A stretch of 64,000 bases of DNA from Chelonobacter sp050613185 (lineage in GTDB: Bacteria > Pseudomonadota > Gammaproteobacteria > Enterobacterales > Pasteurellaceae): the NCBI RefSeq assembly GCF_050613185.1, contig NZ_CP192511.1, forward strand, positions 496,001 to 560,000, written 5' to 3'. The notes beneath the pieces were generated by a model. It was not told where the DNA came from. It saw nothing but the letters and a program-made list of their open reading frames with translations, and ran no database searches. The translations under genes and the position numbers were made by a program. Below are positions 36,150-44,650 of the stretch, one piece after another; position 1 is the stretch's first letter; each line of letters opens with the position of its first letter.

Positions 36150-36370
36150 GAGCGTGTGTGAAATTTGTAGGGAAATTTTTTTGTTTGAGCGAAGCGAGTC
36201 TGCCCGCAACGCGGGCGAATTAAAAATTTTCCGTTAAGCAAATTCACACTAAGCGAGGATTAGCAGCACAATAGGGGCGTGTTTCTTTTGCTTATCTTTT
36301 CTTTGCACGAGCAAAGAAAAGTAAGTCGCCATCGGCGAAATACGATAGCAAAATACCATCGTTTGAGAAA
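36150..36370. repeat. Composite palindromic intergenic repeat
   Basis: Most of the 384-bp gap between ispC and frr is structured. TGTGTGAAATTTG...AAATTTTTTT near 36158-36183 faces AAAAATTTTCC...CAAATTCACAC near 36222-36248 as a large imperfect palindrome enclosing the hairpin GCCCGC-AAC-GCGGGC. Next comes TTTTCTTTG-CACGAG-CAAAGAAAA (about 36297-36320) and a small CGCC-AT-CGGCG hairpin. No ORF is convincing. The sequence resembles a dispersed Pasteurellaceae intergenic element that I recall, probably non-autonomous. It ends before the frr terminator. Confidence 0.6.
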
Positions 36371-36381
36371 TAGCCAAAACC

Positions 36382-36418
36382 AAAAGTGCGGTTATCAAGC
36401 CTATGACAACCGCACTTT
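36382..36418 (-). terminator. frr terminator made of inverted uptake signals
   Basis: AAAGTGCGGTT (36383-36393) and AACCGCACTTT (36408-36418) form an 11-bp stem with a 14-base loop, 25 bp after the frr stop. Confidence 0.75.
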
Positions 36419-36443
36419 GATGAAAATTAAGCCTTAAACCGAA

Positions 36444-37001
36444 TTAAAATTCCATCAGCTCTTTTTCTTTTTCTGCCAACGCCTCATCGACTTTCTTCAC
36501 ATAGGCATCGGTCAGTTTTTGAATTACGTCCTGTGCTTTGCGCTCATCATCTTCGCTGATCTCTTTGTCTTTCAACAACGCCTTAATTTGATCATTGGCA
36601 TCGCGGCGAATATTACGCACCGCCACTTTCGCCTGCTCGGCTTCACCGCGCACGATTTTGGTCAAATCACGACGGCGTTCTTCGGTCAATGGCGGCAACG
36701 GCACGCGAATAGTCGTACCTGCGGAAGACGGATTCAAACCTAAATCCGAAGTCAGAATCGCTTTCTCCACCGCTTGAATCAAAGAGCGGTCAAACACGCT
36801 CACCGCTAAGGTGCGCGCATCTTCCGCCACCACGTTGGCAAGCTGGCGCAACGGCGTGGCCGAACCGTAGTATTCCACCTGAATGCCGTCTAACAGGCTC
36901 GGGTGCGCACGTCCGGTTCTGATTTTGGAAATTTGGCTCTTGAAGGCTTCAATGCTTTTTTCCATGCGTTGTTCGGCATCTTGTTTAATTTCGTTAATCA
37001 C
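36444..37001 (-). CDS. frr: Ribosome recycling factor
   Basis: RRF splits the post-termination ribosome with EF-G. The 185-residue protein has the standard length. Conserved parts include AFKSQISKIRTGRAHPSLLDGI, VEYYGSATPLRQLANV, SDLGLNPSSAGTTIRVPLPPLTEERRRDL and the C-terminal helix ALAEKEKELMEF. It follows pyrH by about 67 bp. Confidence 0.98.
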   Translation of the reverse strand: MINEIKQDAEQRMEKSIEAFKSQISKIRTGRAHPSLLDGIQVEYYGSATPLRQLANVVAEDARTLAVSVFDRSLIQAVEKAILTSDLGLNPSSAGTTIRVPLPPLTEERRRDLTKIVRGEAEQAKVAVRNIRRDANDQIKALLKDKEISEDDERKAQDVIQKLTDAYVKKVDEALAEKEKELMEF

Positions 37002-37068
37002 GCTGTTTTCCTTTCTTTTTTATCAATGTTCCGTAAACGGCTATTTTTAACCTATTCTGCCCGACAAA

Positions 37069-37794
37069 TCAAGATTCGTGGCAAATTAACGTGCCTTCCG
37101 GCTCGCCTAGAATCACGCGTTTTAACGCGCCCGGTTTATTCATATTGAACACGCGGATCGGCATATTGTGATCCCGTGCGAGGGTGAACGCCGCCAAATC
37201 CATCACTTGCAACTCTTTTTCCAACACGTCTTGATAGCTCAAAGTGCGGTATAAATTGGCATCGGGATTTTTTGCCGGATCACAATCATACACACCGTCC
37301 ACCTTGGTCGCTTTCAGCACCGCATCCGCTTCGATTTCAATCCCACGCAAACAAGCGGCGGAATCGGTGGTAAAAAACGGATTGCCGGTACCGGCGGAGA
37401 AAATCACCACCTGCCCTTGGTTTAACAAGCGGATCGCCTGTGCCCAGCTATAGGTATCACACACGCCGTTCAACGGGAATGCCGACATCAGCTTGGCATT
37501 GATATCGGCACGGTGCAGCGAATCACGCATTGCCAAACCGTTCATCACCGTCGCCAACATCCCCATATGGTCGCCGACCACACGGTTCATACCGGCTTTT
37601 GCCAGTTTTGCGCCACGGAATAAGTTACCGCCACCGATAACTAAAGCAACTTGTACATCTAACTCAACCAGCTCTTTGATTTCCAACGCCATGCGATCTA
37701 ACACCGACGCATCAATTCCGAAGCCTTCGTCACCTTGCAGGGCTTCACCGCTTAATTTTAATAACACACGTTTATATGCCGGTTGCTTGCTCAT
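37069..37794 (-). CDS. pyrH: UMP kinase
   Basis: PyrH phosphorylates UMP to UDP for pyrimidine nucleotide synthesis. The 241-residue hexameric amino-acid-kinase-fold enzyme has the E. coli length. Visible motifs are VLLKLSGEALQG, VALVIGGGNLFRG, DHMGMLATVMNGLA, SAGTGNPFFTTDSAACLRGIE and ATKVDGVYDCDPAKNPDA. It lies about 120 bp after tsf, beyond a hairpin terminator. Confidence 0.98.
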   Translation of the reverse strand: MSKQPAYKRVLLKLSGEALQGDEGFGIDASVLDRMALEIKELVELDVQVALVIGGGNLFRGAKLAKAGMNRVVGDHMGMLATVMNGLAMRDSLHRADINAKLMSAFPLNGVCDTYSWAQAIRLLNQGQVVIFSAGTGNPFFTTDSAACLRGIEIEADAVLKATKVDGVYDCDPAKNPDANLYRTLSYQDVLEKELQVMDLAAFTLARDHNMPIRVFNMNKPGALKRVILGEPEGTLICHES

Positions 37795-37883
37795 TTTCTG
37801 TTCCTCGCTGTGTTTAAAATGCTGATGAAATTATCGTATTGTACAATAATTTAATAACCATTTTTGACTGAATAACATTCATT

Positions 37884-37908
37884 AAAAAGGCGAGTTACCT
37901 CGCCTTTT
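37884..37908. terminator. tsf terminator
   Basis: AAAAGGCGAG (37885-37894) pairs with CTCGCCTTTT (37899-37908) around TTAC. T-rich sequence follows on both strands. It separates rpsB-tsf from pyrH. Confidence 0.88.
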
Positions 37909-37915
37909 CGATTGA

Positions 37916-38764
37916 TTATACTTTTTGCATCGCTGCGACTTCAGCAGCAAAGTCGGTTTCGACTTTCTCGATTCCTTCACCCACTTCAAAACGGATAAAG
38001 CCGGAAACGTCAGCACCTTTTTCTTTCAACAATTCGCCGACAGATTTAGACGGATCCATCACAAACGGTTGACCGGTCAGAGAAACTTCGCCGGTGAATT
38101 TCTTCATACGACCTTCGACCATTTTTTCTGCGATTTCACGCGGTTTACCGGATTCCATGGCGATAGCCACTTGGATTTCGCGCTCTTTAGCCACAACGTC
38201 GGCAGATACATCTTCCGGTTTCACGAATTCAGGACGGCTTGCCGCAACGTGCATTGCGATTTGTTTAACCAATTCTTCGTTTGCGTTAGTTGCCGCAACC
38301 AATACGCCGATTTTCGCACCGTGCAAGTAAGAACCAACCACATCGCCGCCGATGGCAGCCACACGGCGGATATTCATGTTCTCACCGATTTTCGCAACCA
38401 GTGTCGCGCGCTCTTCTTCAAATTGCGCTTTCAACACGTCGACATCGGTGATTTTGCCAGCCAATGCAGCGTCGGCAACTTTATTTGCCAATGCCAAGAA
38501 ACCGGCATCTTTGGCAACGAAGTCCGTTTCGCAGTTCATTTCAACCAACACACCGTAACCGCCGTCGACACGCGCCAAGATAACGCCTTCCGCCGCGACA
38601 CGACCGGCTTTTTTCGCCGCTTTCGCCTGACCGGATTTACGCATGTTATCGATTGCTAATTCGATGTCGCCATTGGTTTCAACCAAGGCTTTTTTACATT
38701 CCATCATACCTGCGCCGGTACGCTCACGCAGTTCTTTTACCAATGCCGCTGTAATATCAGCCAT
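37916..38764 (-). CDS. tsf: Translation elongation factor Ts
   Basis: EF-Ts exchanges GDP for GTP on EF-Tu. The 282-residue protein has the UBA-like N-terminus LVKELRERTGAGMMECKKAL, the core EMNCETDFVAKD with the TDFV loop that disrupts Mg in EF-Tu, and the C-terminal GFIRFEVGEGIEKVETDFAAEVAAM. It lies downstream of rpsB across an attenuator-like hairpin, the standard pair. Confidence 0.98.
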   Translation of the reverse strand: MADITAALVKELRERTGAGMMECKKALVETNGDIELAIDNMRKSGQAKAAKKAGRVAAEGVILARVDGGYGVLVEMNCETDFVAKDAGFLALANKVADAALAGKITDVDVLKAQFEEERATLVAKIGENMNIRRVAAIGGDVVGSYLHGAKIGVLVAATNANEELVKQIAMHVAASRPEFVKPEDVSADVVAKEREIQVAIAMESGKPREIAEKMVEGRMKKFTGEVSLTGQPFVMDPSKSVGELLKEKGADVSGFIRFEVGEGIEKVETDFAAEVAAMQKV

Positions 38765-38815
38765 TTTTTAATCCTCTTGTCCGTGCAACCTATTGTAAAA
38801 CAAGCGCACTTTGAA

Positions 38816-38846
38816 TAAAAAAGCAGGGAACATAAAGCCCCCTGCT
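38816..38846 (-). terminator. Attenuator-like hairpin between rpsB and tsf
   Basis: AGCAGGG (38822-38828) pairs with CCCTGCT (38840-38846). On the minus strand it is followed by TTTTTTATT. It probably ends part of the rpsB transcripts and lowers tsf output, as the corresponding hairpin does in E. coli. Confidence 0.75.
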
Positions 38847-38899
38847 AACCAATTAATTTGTGTGGTTAATAAGGGCAAACAGCCTTATTACCGATAACA

Positions 38900-39649
38900 T
38901 TATTCAGCTGCTGCTTCTACGGCTGCTTCCGCTTCGACAAAGCTTTCTTCTGTTACGGTTGGGTTAGACTGCGCACGACCTTCGTTGACCGCCGCCGCTG
39001 CCGCGCTCAAGTATAATTGAATCGCACGCGCCGCATCATCGTTACCCGGGATAATGTAATCCACGCCATCCGGGTTAGTGTTGGTATCCACAACCGCAAA
39101 TACCGGAATACCCAAGTTGTTGGCTTCTTTGATTGCAATGTGTTCGTGATCGGCAGCGATAACAAAAATCGCATCCGGCAAACCGGACATATTTTTGATT
39201 CCGCCTAAACTTAATTCCAGTTTTTCCATTTCACGCGCACGCATTAACGCTTCTTTTTTGGTTAATTTTTCAAAAGTGCCGTCTTGAGATTGCGCTTCCA
39301 AATCTTTTAAACGTTTGATTGACTGACGAACGGTTTTCCAGTTAGTCAGCATACCACCTAACCAGCGGTGGTTTACAAAGTATTGGTTACAGCTTAATGC
39401 CGCTTCTTTTACCGCTTCAGTTGCCGCACGTTTGGTACCGACAAACAATACTTTACCGTTGTTGCCCGCAATGCGAGTCAACTCAACCAAGGCTTCGTTG
39501 AACATCGGAACGGTTTTTTCCAAGTTGATGATATGAACGCCGTTGCGTGGTCCGAAAATGTAAGATTTCATTTTTGGATTCCAGTAACGGGTTTGGTGAC
39601 CGAAATGTACGCCTGCTTGCAGCATATCGCGCATTGAAACTTGTGCCAT
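38900..39649 (-). CDS. rpsB: 30S ribosomal protein S2
   Basis: S2 binds late to the 30S subunit with S1. The 249-residue protein has the conserved start VSMRDMLQAGVHFGHQTRYWNPKM, YIFGPRNGVHIINLEKT, FVNHRWLGGMLTNWKTVRQSI and DTNTNPDGVDYIIPGNDDA. The C-terminus is an acidic Ala/Glu tail. AAGGA lies ahead of the ATG. A structured leader upstream probably mediates S2 feedback on rpsB-tsf. Confidence 0.98.
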   Translation of the reverse strand: MAQVSMRDMLQAGVHFGHQTRYWNPKMKSYIFGPRNGVHIINLEKTVPMFNEALVELTRIAGNNGKVLFVGTKRAATEAVKEAALSCNQYFVNHRWLGGMLTNWKTVRQSIKRLKDLEAQSQDGTFEKLTKKEALMRAREMEKLELSLGGIKNMSGLPDAIFVIAADHEHIAIKEANNLGIPVFAVVDTNTNPDGVDYIIPGNDDAARAIQLYLSAAAAAVNEGRAQSNPTVTEESFVEAEAAVEAAAE

Positions 39650-39790
39650 AATAATTCCTTATATAATTGGGGTTTAGCCTCCACATATCCTGTCGCATCG
39701 ACCGTTTGGCACCCCGACTGACAGTGTATGATATGTGTGTGAAGTCTTAGTTAATCATAATGCCATTCCGACTGTTCGGAATAACGGCGC
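39650..39790 (-). promoter_or_regulatory. rpsB leader, candidate S2-responsive structure
   Basis: The roughly 140-nt 5' leader of rpsB has a first hairpin (ATTCCGA-aca-GTCGGAAT on the minus strand). Near the start codon, GGGGT (39715-39711) pairs with ACCCC (39673-39669) and encloses AGGATATGTGGAGGC. Gamma-proteobacterial rpsB leaders are known to bind S2 and repress translation. I infer the same here from position and shape. Confidence 0.5.
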
Positions 39791-39792
39791 AT

Positions 39793-39798
39793 TTTATA
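39793..39798 (-). promoter_or_regulatory. rpsB promoter -10
   Basis: On the minus strand TATAAA is preceded by TGG (extended -10) and followed by the G+C-rich ATGCGCC, as expected of a strong, stringently controlled ribosomal promoter. The -35 (TGGTAA, 17 bp away) is weak. Confidence 0.55.
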
Positions 39799-39917
39799 CC
39801 ATAATCAACCGGAAATTACCAGTGAATTAGCGCAACAATGCGCAAGTCTGTTGGAAAAAATCCCCGTTAACAAGCGGGAATTCAGGCTGATAACAAAGTC
39901 TCTTTCTCGAATAATTT

Positions 39918-39993
39918 CCCTCCCTCCGCACGCGGAGGGAGAGAAGTAAGTTTGTCAGCAACATCAATCCCCACTAAAAAGCGGGGATTGATG
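39918..39993. repeat. Palindromes between rpsB and ppiD
   Basis: Two strong hairpins lie in the 360-bp gap that also holds the rpsB leader and promoter: TCCCTCCGC-AC-GCGGAGGGA (about 39918-39940) and ACATCAATCCCC / GGGGATTGATGT (39961-39972 / 39983-39994). A weaker unit near 39863-39885 (ATCCCCG...CGGGAAT) precedes them. None is followed by a convincing T-run on the minus strand. They may be a small dispersed repeat cluster after ppiD. Confidence 0.5.
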
Positions 39994-40009
39994 TTGTAAA
40001 GTGCGGTTT

Positions 40010-41899
40010 TTAAAACTGATCGCGCTGTTGGATAAAGTCCTGATTGATATCAATGTCGGCTTGGTTGCGCAATGATTGAATCAAACTGTTGTAGGTTTGC
40101 AGCTGTTTGGCTTGTAAATAACTTGCCGCTAACGCACGTTGTTGATTGTTTTCCGCCACACCGTCGCTGACTTTGACTAACTCCGCCAGATAGACATCGC
40201 CTTTGCCGTCCTGCACCGCTTTATACGTCGCTTTGCCGTCGGCGGTTGTCATCGAGAAAATGCCCTCGCGTAATTGCGGATCTTGCATTGAAGCATAGAC
40301 AACGGTTTCCGCATTGCTTGCCAAACTGATACCGTTCGGCAAACTCACATTTTGTTTGTTTTCCGCTTGGTTGAATTGTTCCGCCAAGGCTTTCACTTGC
40401 GTTAACAACACATTTTCGGCTTTTTGCCGTTTCAGCAAGGTTTCAATATCGGCTTTAGCTTCTTCCAAGGTTTTAGTACCTGCGGCTTTATGATCGATCA
40501 CACGTATAATCACCGAATGCTGATCGCCGACATTGATCGCTTCCGAATTCATGCCCCCTTGCAATAAATCGGTATCGAAAATGTTGTACACCACATTGGA
40601 GAAGTTAAGTGCGGTCGGCACGTCTTGACGCGAAAAATAATCGGTCTGCTGCGCTTTCTTGCCGACCGCACTTTCCACATCTACCAACGAAGATTGGTTC
40701 TCAAACGCTTTTTCCGCCGCTTGTTTTTCCAAACGGAAGAACGCGCTCGAAGTCAGTTCATTGCGGATGGTATCCACAATTTGACTTTTCACTTGTTCCA
40801 GCGGCAAGGTTTCGCCTTGGCGCCGCTCTAACACTTTAATCAAATGGTAAGCGCCATCGACATTAACCGGCTGGCTCACATTGCCAATCTCGGTGGCATA
40901 CGCCGCTTGTTCGAACGCTTCCGGGAATGAACCGTCATTTGCCCAACTCAGATCGCCGCCATTGACCGCCGATAATTTATCCTGCGAATACTGTTTTGCC
41001 AAATCGGCGAAATCCGCACCGTTTTGCAATTGCCGTGCCAGATCTTGCGCCAAGGCTTGATCGGCAACTTGGATATGCGCCAAATGTTGGCTTCCGCGTC
41101 CGCTAAACTGGGCTTTATTGTCTTGGTAATATTGCGCCACTTCGACGTCGCCGACGTGAATATTTTTTTCCACGTCAGGGCGCGCGATGTCGATATATTC
41201 CACTTTCACCAACTCCGGCACCATAAATGCCGCTTTGTTGGCATTATAATACTGTTCAATCTCTTGCTCGCTAACCTGTTGTTTTGCCGCTTCCGTCGCC
41301 AGAGGAAAAGCGGTTAACCGCACTTCACGTTGTTGGAAGATTTGTTTAATCATTTGATTCAGCTGTTCTTCGCTCAAGGTTTCCGAACCTAATATACCGT
41401 TTTGCAACTGTTGCATCGCAATGGTCGCACGCAAGGTTTGCGCATAATAGTCAGAACTAATGCGGTTAAAATGCAAGAAGTTTTGATAGGTTTCGTTGTC
41501 GAATTTGCCGTCTTTTTGGAAGTTCGGACTGCTGACAATCGCACGCTTGATCTGTTCATCGCTGACCGCTAAACCGAGTGATTGCAAATATTGTCCCAAC
41601 AGGGCTTCATCGATCAAGCCGTTGAGCACATCCCGTCTGAAATTAGTTTCAAATTCCGGCGAATCCATCAACAAGGCAAATTGCGAGCCCATCTCTTGGC
41701 TGAATTGGCTGTTTTGTTGCTGATAGGCATTTTGAAAGGTTTGCTGGCTAATTTCTTCGCCGTTTACCGTTGCCGCCGCGTTATTCACCGTCGAACCTAA
41801 ATAAGTGCCCACGCCGCCCAGCACAAACGAAATCGCAATTAAACCGAAAATGATTTTCCATAACCAGCCGCCTACGCCGCCGCTCAGTTTTTCCATCAT
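40010..41899 (-). CDS. ppiD: Periplasmic folding chaperone/peptidyl-prolyl isomerase D
   Basis: PpiD is an inner-membrane-anchored SurA-like chaperone near the Sec translocon that assists secreted proteins. The 629-residue protein has one N-terminal membrane segment (LWKIIFGLIAISFVLGGVGTYLG), a SurA-N-like region (NGEEISQQTFQNAYQQQ), and one parvulin domain at about 265-360 (SGRGSQHLAHIQVADQALAQ ... DLSWANDGSFPEAFEQAAY). The long C-terminal part is Gln-rich. It lies downstream of lon; hupB, found between them in E. coli, is missing. Confidence 0.94.
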   Translation of the reverse strand: MMEKLSGGVGGWLWKIIFGLIAISFVLGGVGTYLGSTVNNAAATVNGEEISQQTFQNAYQQQNSQFSQEMGSQFALLMDSPEFETNFRRDVLNGLIDEALLGQYLQSLGLAVSDEQIKRAIVSSPNFQKDGKFDNETYQNFLHFNRISSDYYAQTLRATIAMQQLQNGILGSETLSEEQLNQMIKQIFQQREVRLTAFPLATEAAKQQVSEQEIEQYYNANKAAFMVPELVKVEYIDIARPDVEKNIHVGDVEVAQYYQDNKAQFSGRGSQHLAHIQVADQALAQDLARQLQNGADFADLAKQYSQDKLSAVNGGDLSWANDGSFPEAFEQAAYATEIGNVSQPVNVDGAYHLIKVLERRQGETLPLEQVKSQIVDTIRNELTSSAFFRLEKQAAEKAFENQSSLVDVESAVGKKAQQTDYFSRQDVPTALNFSNVVYNIFDTDLLQGGMNSEAINVGDQHSVIIRVIDHKAAGTKTLEEAKADIETLLKRQKAENVLLTQVKALAEQFNQAENKQNVSLPNGISLASNAETVVYASMQDPQLREGIFSMTTADGKATYKAVQDGKGDVYLAELVKVSDGVAENNQQRALAASYLQAKQLQTYNSLIQSLRNQADIDINQDFIQQRDQF

Positions 41900-41937
41900 A
41901 ATGTATTTTCCTGTCGCTAAACTTAAAATATTGCCGA

Positions 41938-41943
41938 ATTATA
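41938..41943 (-). promoter_or_regulatory. Candidate ppiD promoter -10
   Basis: TATAAT on the minus strand lies about 40 bp before the ppiD ATG and just after the lon terminator. No good -35 is seen. ppiD is envelope-stress-responsive in E. coli, so an activator may be needed. Confidence 0.4.
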
Positions 41944-42016
41944 GGCGAAAGCCCGCCGTTATGCACGTATAGATTATCTCCGTACGCGGCTTTTCATCCA
42001 TTTGACATAAAAAATA

Positions 42017-42047
42017 AAAAGCCAAAAACTGACAGAATTTGGCTTTT
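42017..42047 (-). terminator. lon terminator
   Basis: AAAAGCCAAA (42017-42026) pairs with TTTGGCTTTT (42038-42047) around an 11-base loop, with T-rich sequence following on the minus strand, 16 bp after the lon stop. Confidence 0.85.
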
Positions 42048-42062
42048 CGGATATTAAACGGA

Positions 42063-44489
42063 TTAATTCACGATTTGTGACGGTTGCGGCTTGCCGCCGC
42101 GTTTTTTACCGGCAACCACCGCTTTTTTGACTTCTGCCACCGCCGGAGTCACCAACTGAATGCCTTCCGCCGGATTTTGCAACGCCAACGATAAAACCTC
42201 ATCGATGGTTTCGACTGCGCGAATATCCAAATCCGCTTTGGCATTTTGCGGAATCTCTTCCAGATCTTTGACGTTATCTTTTGGAATCAGCACCAATTTA
42301 ATGCCGCCGCGATGTGCCGCCAGCAGTTTTTCTTTCAAACCGCCAATCGGCAACACCTTGCCGCGCAGGGTGATTTCCCCGGTCATTGCCACATCGGCGC
42401 GCACCGGATTACCGGTCAGGCTGGAGACAAGTGCGGTACACATTGCAATCCCCGCGCTCGGTCCATCTTTCGGTGTGGCACCTTCCGGCACATGGATATG
42501 AATATCGCGTTTTTCATGGAACTCGGAATTGATACCTAAACGTTCCGCTCTTGAACGCACCACCGTCATCGCGGCTTGAATTGATTCTTTCATGACATCG
42601 CCCAATGAACCGGTATAGCTCAATTTACCTTTGCCGGCGACGGAAGCCGCTTCAATCGTCAGCAGATCGCCGCCCACTTCGGTCCACGCCAAACCGGTGA
42701 CTTCGCCCACACGATTTTCCGTATCGGCCCTGCCGTATTCAAAACGCTTCACCCCTAAATACTCATGCAGATTGTCGGCATTCACCACCAATGATTTCAG
42801 CGTTTTGTCCAATAACAGATTTTTCACCGCACGGCGGCAAATTTTGGAAATTTCCCGTTCTAGTGAGCGCACGCCCGCTTCACGGGTATAAAAGCGGATA
42901 ATGCCGAGAATCGCGCTGTCCTCAATGCTCAATTCGCCTTTCTTCAAACCGTTGCGTTCCATTTGTTTGGCAACCAAATGGCGGGTGGCAATATTGAGTT
43001 TTTCGTCTTCGGTGTAACCCGACAAGCGAATCACTTCCATCCGATCCAACAACGGCGCCGGAATATTCATTGAGTTTGAAGTGGCAACGAACATCACGTC
43101 GGACAAATCATAATCCACTTCCAAATAGTGATCGCTAAACGTGGTATTTTGTTCCGGATCTAACACTTCCAACAACGCCGACGCCGGATCGCCACGCATA
43201 TCCGCCGCCATTTTGTCGATTTCATCCAACAAAAACAGCGGGTTTTTCACCCCGACTTTACACATTTTCTGGATCAGTTTGCCCGGCAATGAGCCGATAT
43301 AGGTTTTACGATGTCCGCGAATTTCCGCTTCATCACGCACCCCGCCCAACGCCATGCGCACGTATTTACGCCCGGTCGCATTGGCAATAGACTGTCCGAG
43401 TGAGGTTTTCCCCACGCCCGGCGGGCCGACCAAACACAAAATCGGACCTTTGACTTGATTTAAACGGCTTTGTACCGCCAGGTATTCCAAGATCCGCTCT
43501 TTCACGCGTTCTAAGCCGTAATGATCGGAATCCAACACCTTTTGCGCGCGCGCCAAATCTTTTTTTACCTTGCTGCGTTTATGCCACGGCACTTGCACCA
43601 ACCATTCGACATAACTGCGCACCACGGTGGCTTCCGCCGACATCGGCGACATCATGCGCAATTTCTGTAATTCGGCTTCGGCTTTCTCGCGCACTTCAAT
43701 CGGCATTCTGGCTTCTTCGACTTTCAAGCGTAATTGTTCGATTTCATCGTTATGATTGTCTTGTTCACCCAGCTCTTTCTGAATGGCCTTAATCTGTTCA
43801 TTCAAATAGTAATCGCGTTGGCTTTTTTCCATTTGTTTTTTAACGCGACCACGAATCCGTTTTTCCACCTGCAAAATATCCAATTCGCTTTGCATGGTGC
43901 CAATCAGCAACTCGAAACGTTCAACCACATTGTATTTTTCCAACAATTTCTGTTTGTTTTCCAAGGCAATCGGCATATGCGCCGACATGGTATCGCTCAA
44001 ACGCTCGGAGTCATCAATGCCGCGTAGGGCGCTCACCACTTCCGGCTGGACTTTTTTATTCAATTGCACATAGGAATCAAACTCTTCCAACGCACTGTTT
44101 TGAATCACTTCCAATTCCTGCTCATCGCCGCTCACACTGTCGATAATCTCAATATCCGCCATCAGCAGCCCGTCATCATGAAATTGGAGGATTTTCGCCC
44201 GTTTTTGCCCTTCCACCAGCACTTTTACCGTACCGTCCGGCAATTTCAGCAATTGAATAATATTTGCCAGTGTCCCGACGGAATAAACATCGTCGTAGCT
44301 CGGATCCTCTTGTTCCGCTTGCTTTTGCGCCACCAGCAACAACTGTTTGCCGCTTTCCATCGCTTTTTCCAAACTACGGATGGATTTTTCCCGTCCCACA
44401 AATAACGGCATCACCATAAACGGAAACACCACTACGTCACGCAGCGGCAACACCGGGATATGGGTTTGTATGGTTTGTTCTGCACGCAT
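42063..44489 (-). CDS. lon: ATP-dependent protease La
   Basis: Lon degrades damaged and regulatory proteins in the cytosol. The 808-residue protein has the N-terminal substrate domain (IPVLPLRDVVVFPFMVMPLFVG), a coiled-coil region, the AAA+ module with Walker A GPPGVGKTS and Walker B FLLDEIDKM, and the C-terminal protease domain. The catalytic Ser is in PKDGPSAGIAM and the Lys in RGKVLPIGGLKEKLLAA. The last 25 residues form a basic tail (KKAVVAGKKRGGKPQPSQ). A sigma-32-like promoter lies about 45 bp upstream. Confidence 0.98.
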   Translation of the reverse strand: MRAEQTIQTHIPVLPLRDVVVFPFMVMPLFVGREKSIRSLEKAMESGKQLLLVAQKQAEQEDPSYDDVYSVGTLANIIQLLKLPDGTVKVLVEGQKRAKILQFHDDGLLMADIEIIDSVSGDEQELEVIQNSALEEFDSYVQLNKKVQPEVVSALRGIDDSERLSDTMSAHMPIALENKQKLLEKYNVVERFELLIGTMQSELDILQVEKRIRGRVKKQMEKSQRDYYLNEQIKAIQKELGEQDNHNDEIEQLRLKVEEARMPIEVREKAEAELQKLRMMSPMSAEATVVRSYVEWLVQVPWHKRSKVKKDLARAQKVLDSDHYGLERVKERILEYLAVQSRLNQVKGPILCLVGPPGVGKTSLGQSIANATGRKYVRMALGGVRDEAEIRGHRKTYIGSLPGKLIQKMCKVGVKNPLFLLDEIDKMAADMRGDPASALLEVLDPEQNTTFSDHYLEVDYDLSDVMFVATSNSMNIPAPLLDRMEVIRLSGYTEDEKLNIATRHLVAKQMERNGLKKGELSIEDSAILGIIRFYTREAGVRSLEREISKICRRAVKNLLLDKTLKSLVVNADNLHEYLGVKRFEYGRADTENRVGEVTGLAWTEVGGDLLTIEAASVAGKGKLSYTGSLGDVMKESIQAAMTVVRSRAERLGINSEFHEKRDIHIHVPEGATPKDGPSAGIAMCTALVSSLTGNPVRADVAMTGEITLRGKVLPIGGLKEKLLAAHRGGIKLVLIPKDNVKDLEEIPQNAKADLDIRAVETIDEVLSLALQNPAEGIQLVTPAVAEVKKAVVAGKKRGGKPQPSQIVN

Positions 44490-44531
44490 TCTTTATCTCT
44501 CTTGTTGCTAAAATGGGAATTAACGGACTCT

Positions 44532-44560
44532 ATATTGGGTTATTCGGCGGAAATCTCAAG
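44532..44560 (-). promoter_or_regulatory. Candidate sigma-32 heat-shock promoter of lon
   Basis: On the minus strand CTTGAGA (44560-44554) and CCCAATAT (44539-44532) are separated by 14 bp. The consensus is CTTGAAA-N(12-15)-CCCCATnT, so only two positions deviate. lon is a classic heat-shock gene, and the site is correctly oriented about 45-70 bp before the ATG. Confidence 0.65.
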
Positions 44561-44601
44561 GATTATTTACCCTTTTGATCAAAATTTCTCAGCTAAAATA
44601 A

Positions 44602-44637
44602 AAGTGCGGTTTTCCGTTGGAGTAGAAAACCGCACTT
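44602..44637 (-). terminator. clpX terminator made of inverted uptake signals
   Basis: AAGTGCGGTTTTC (44602-44614) and GAAAACCGCACTT (44625-44637) form a perfect 13-bp stem with a 10-base loop, 14 bp after the clpX stop. It separates clpX from lon. Confidence 0.8.
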
Positions 44638-44650
44638 GCTTCAACCGCTG

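Noticed and set aside
37925..38659. Long open frame (244 codons) on the plus strand opposite tsf
   Set aside because: It is an exact antisense shadow of the highly conserved tsf gene. Its product is Phe/His/Arg-rich with no recognisable domain, as expected from strong codon bias on the other strand.
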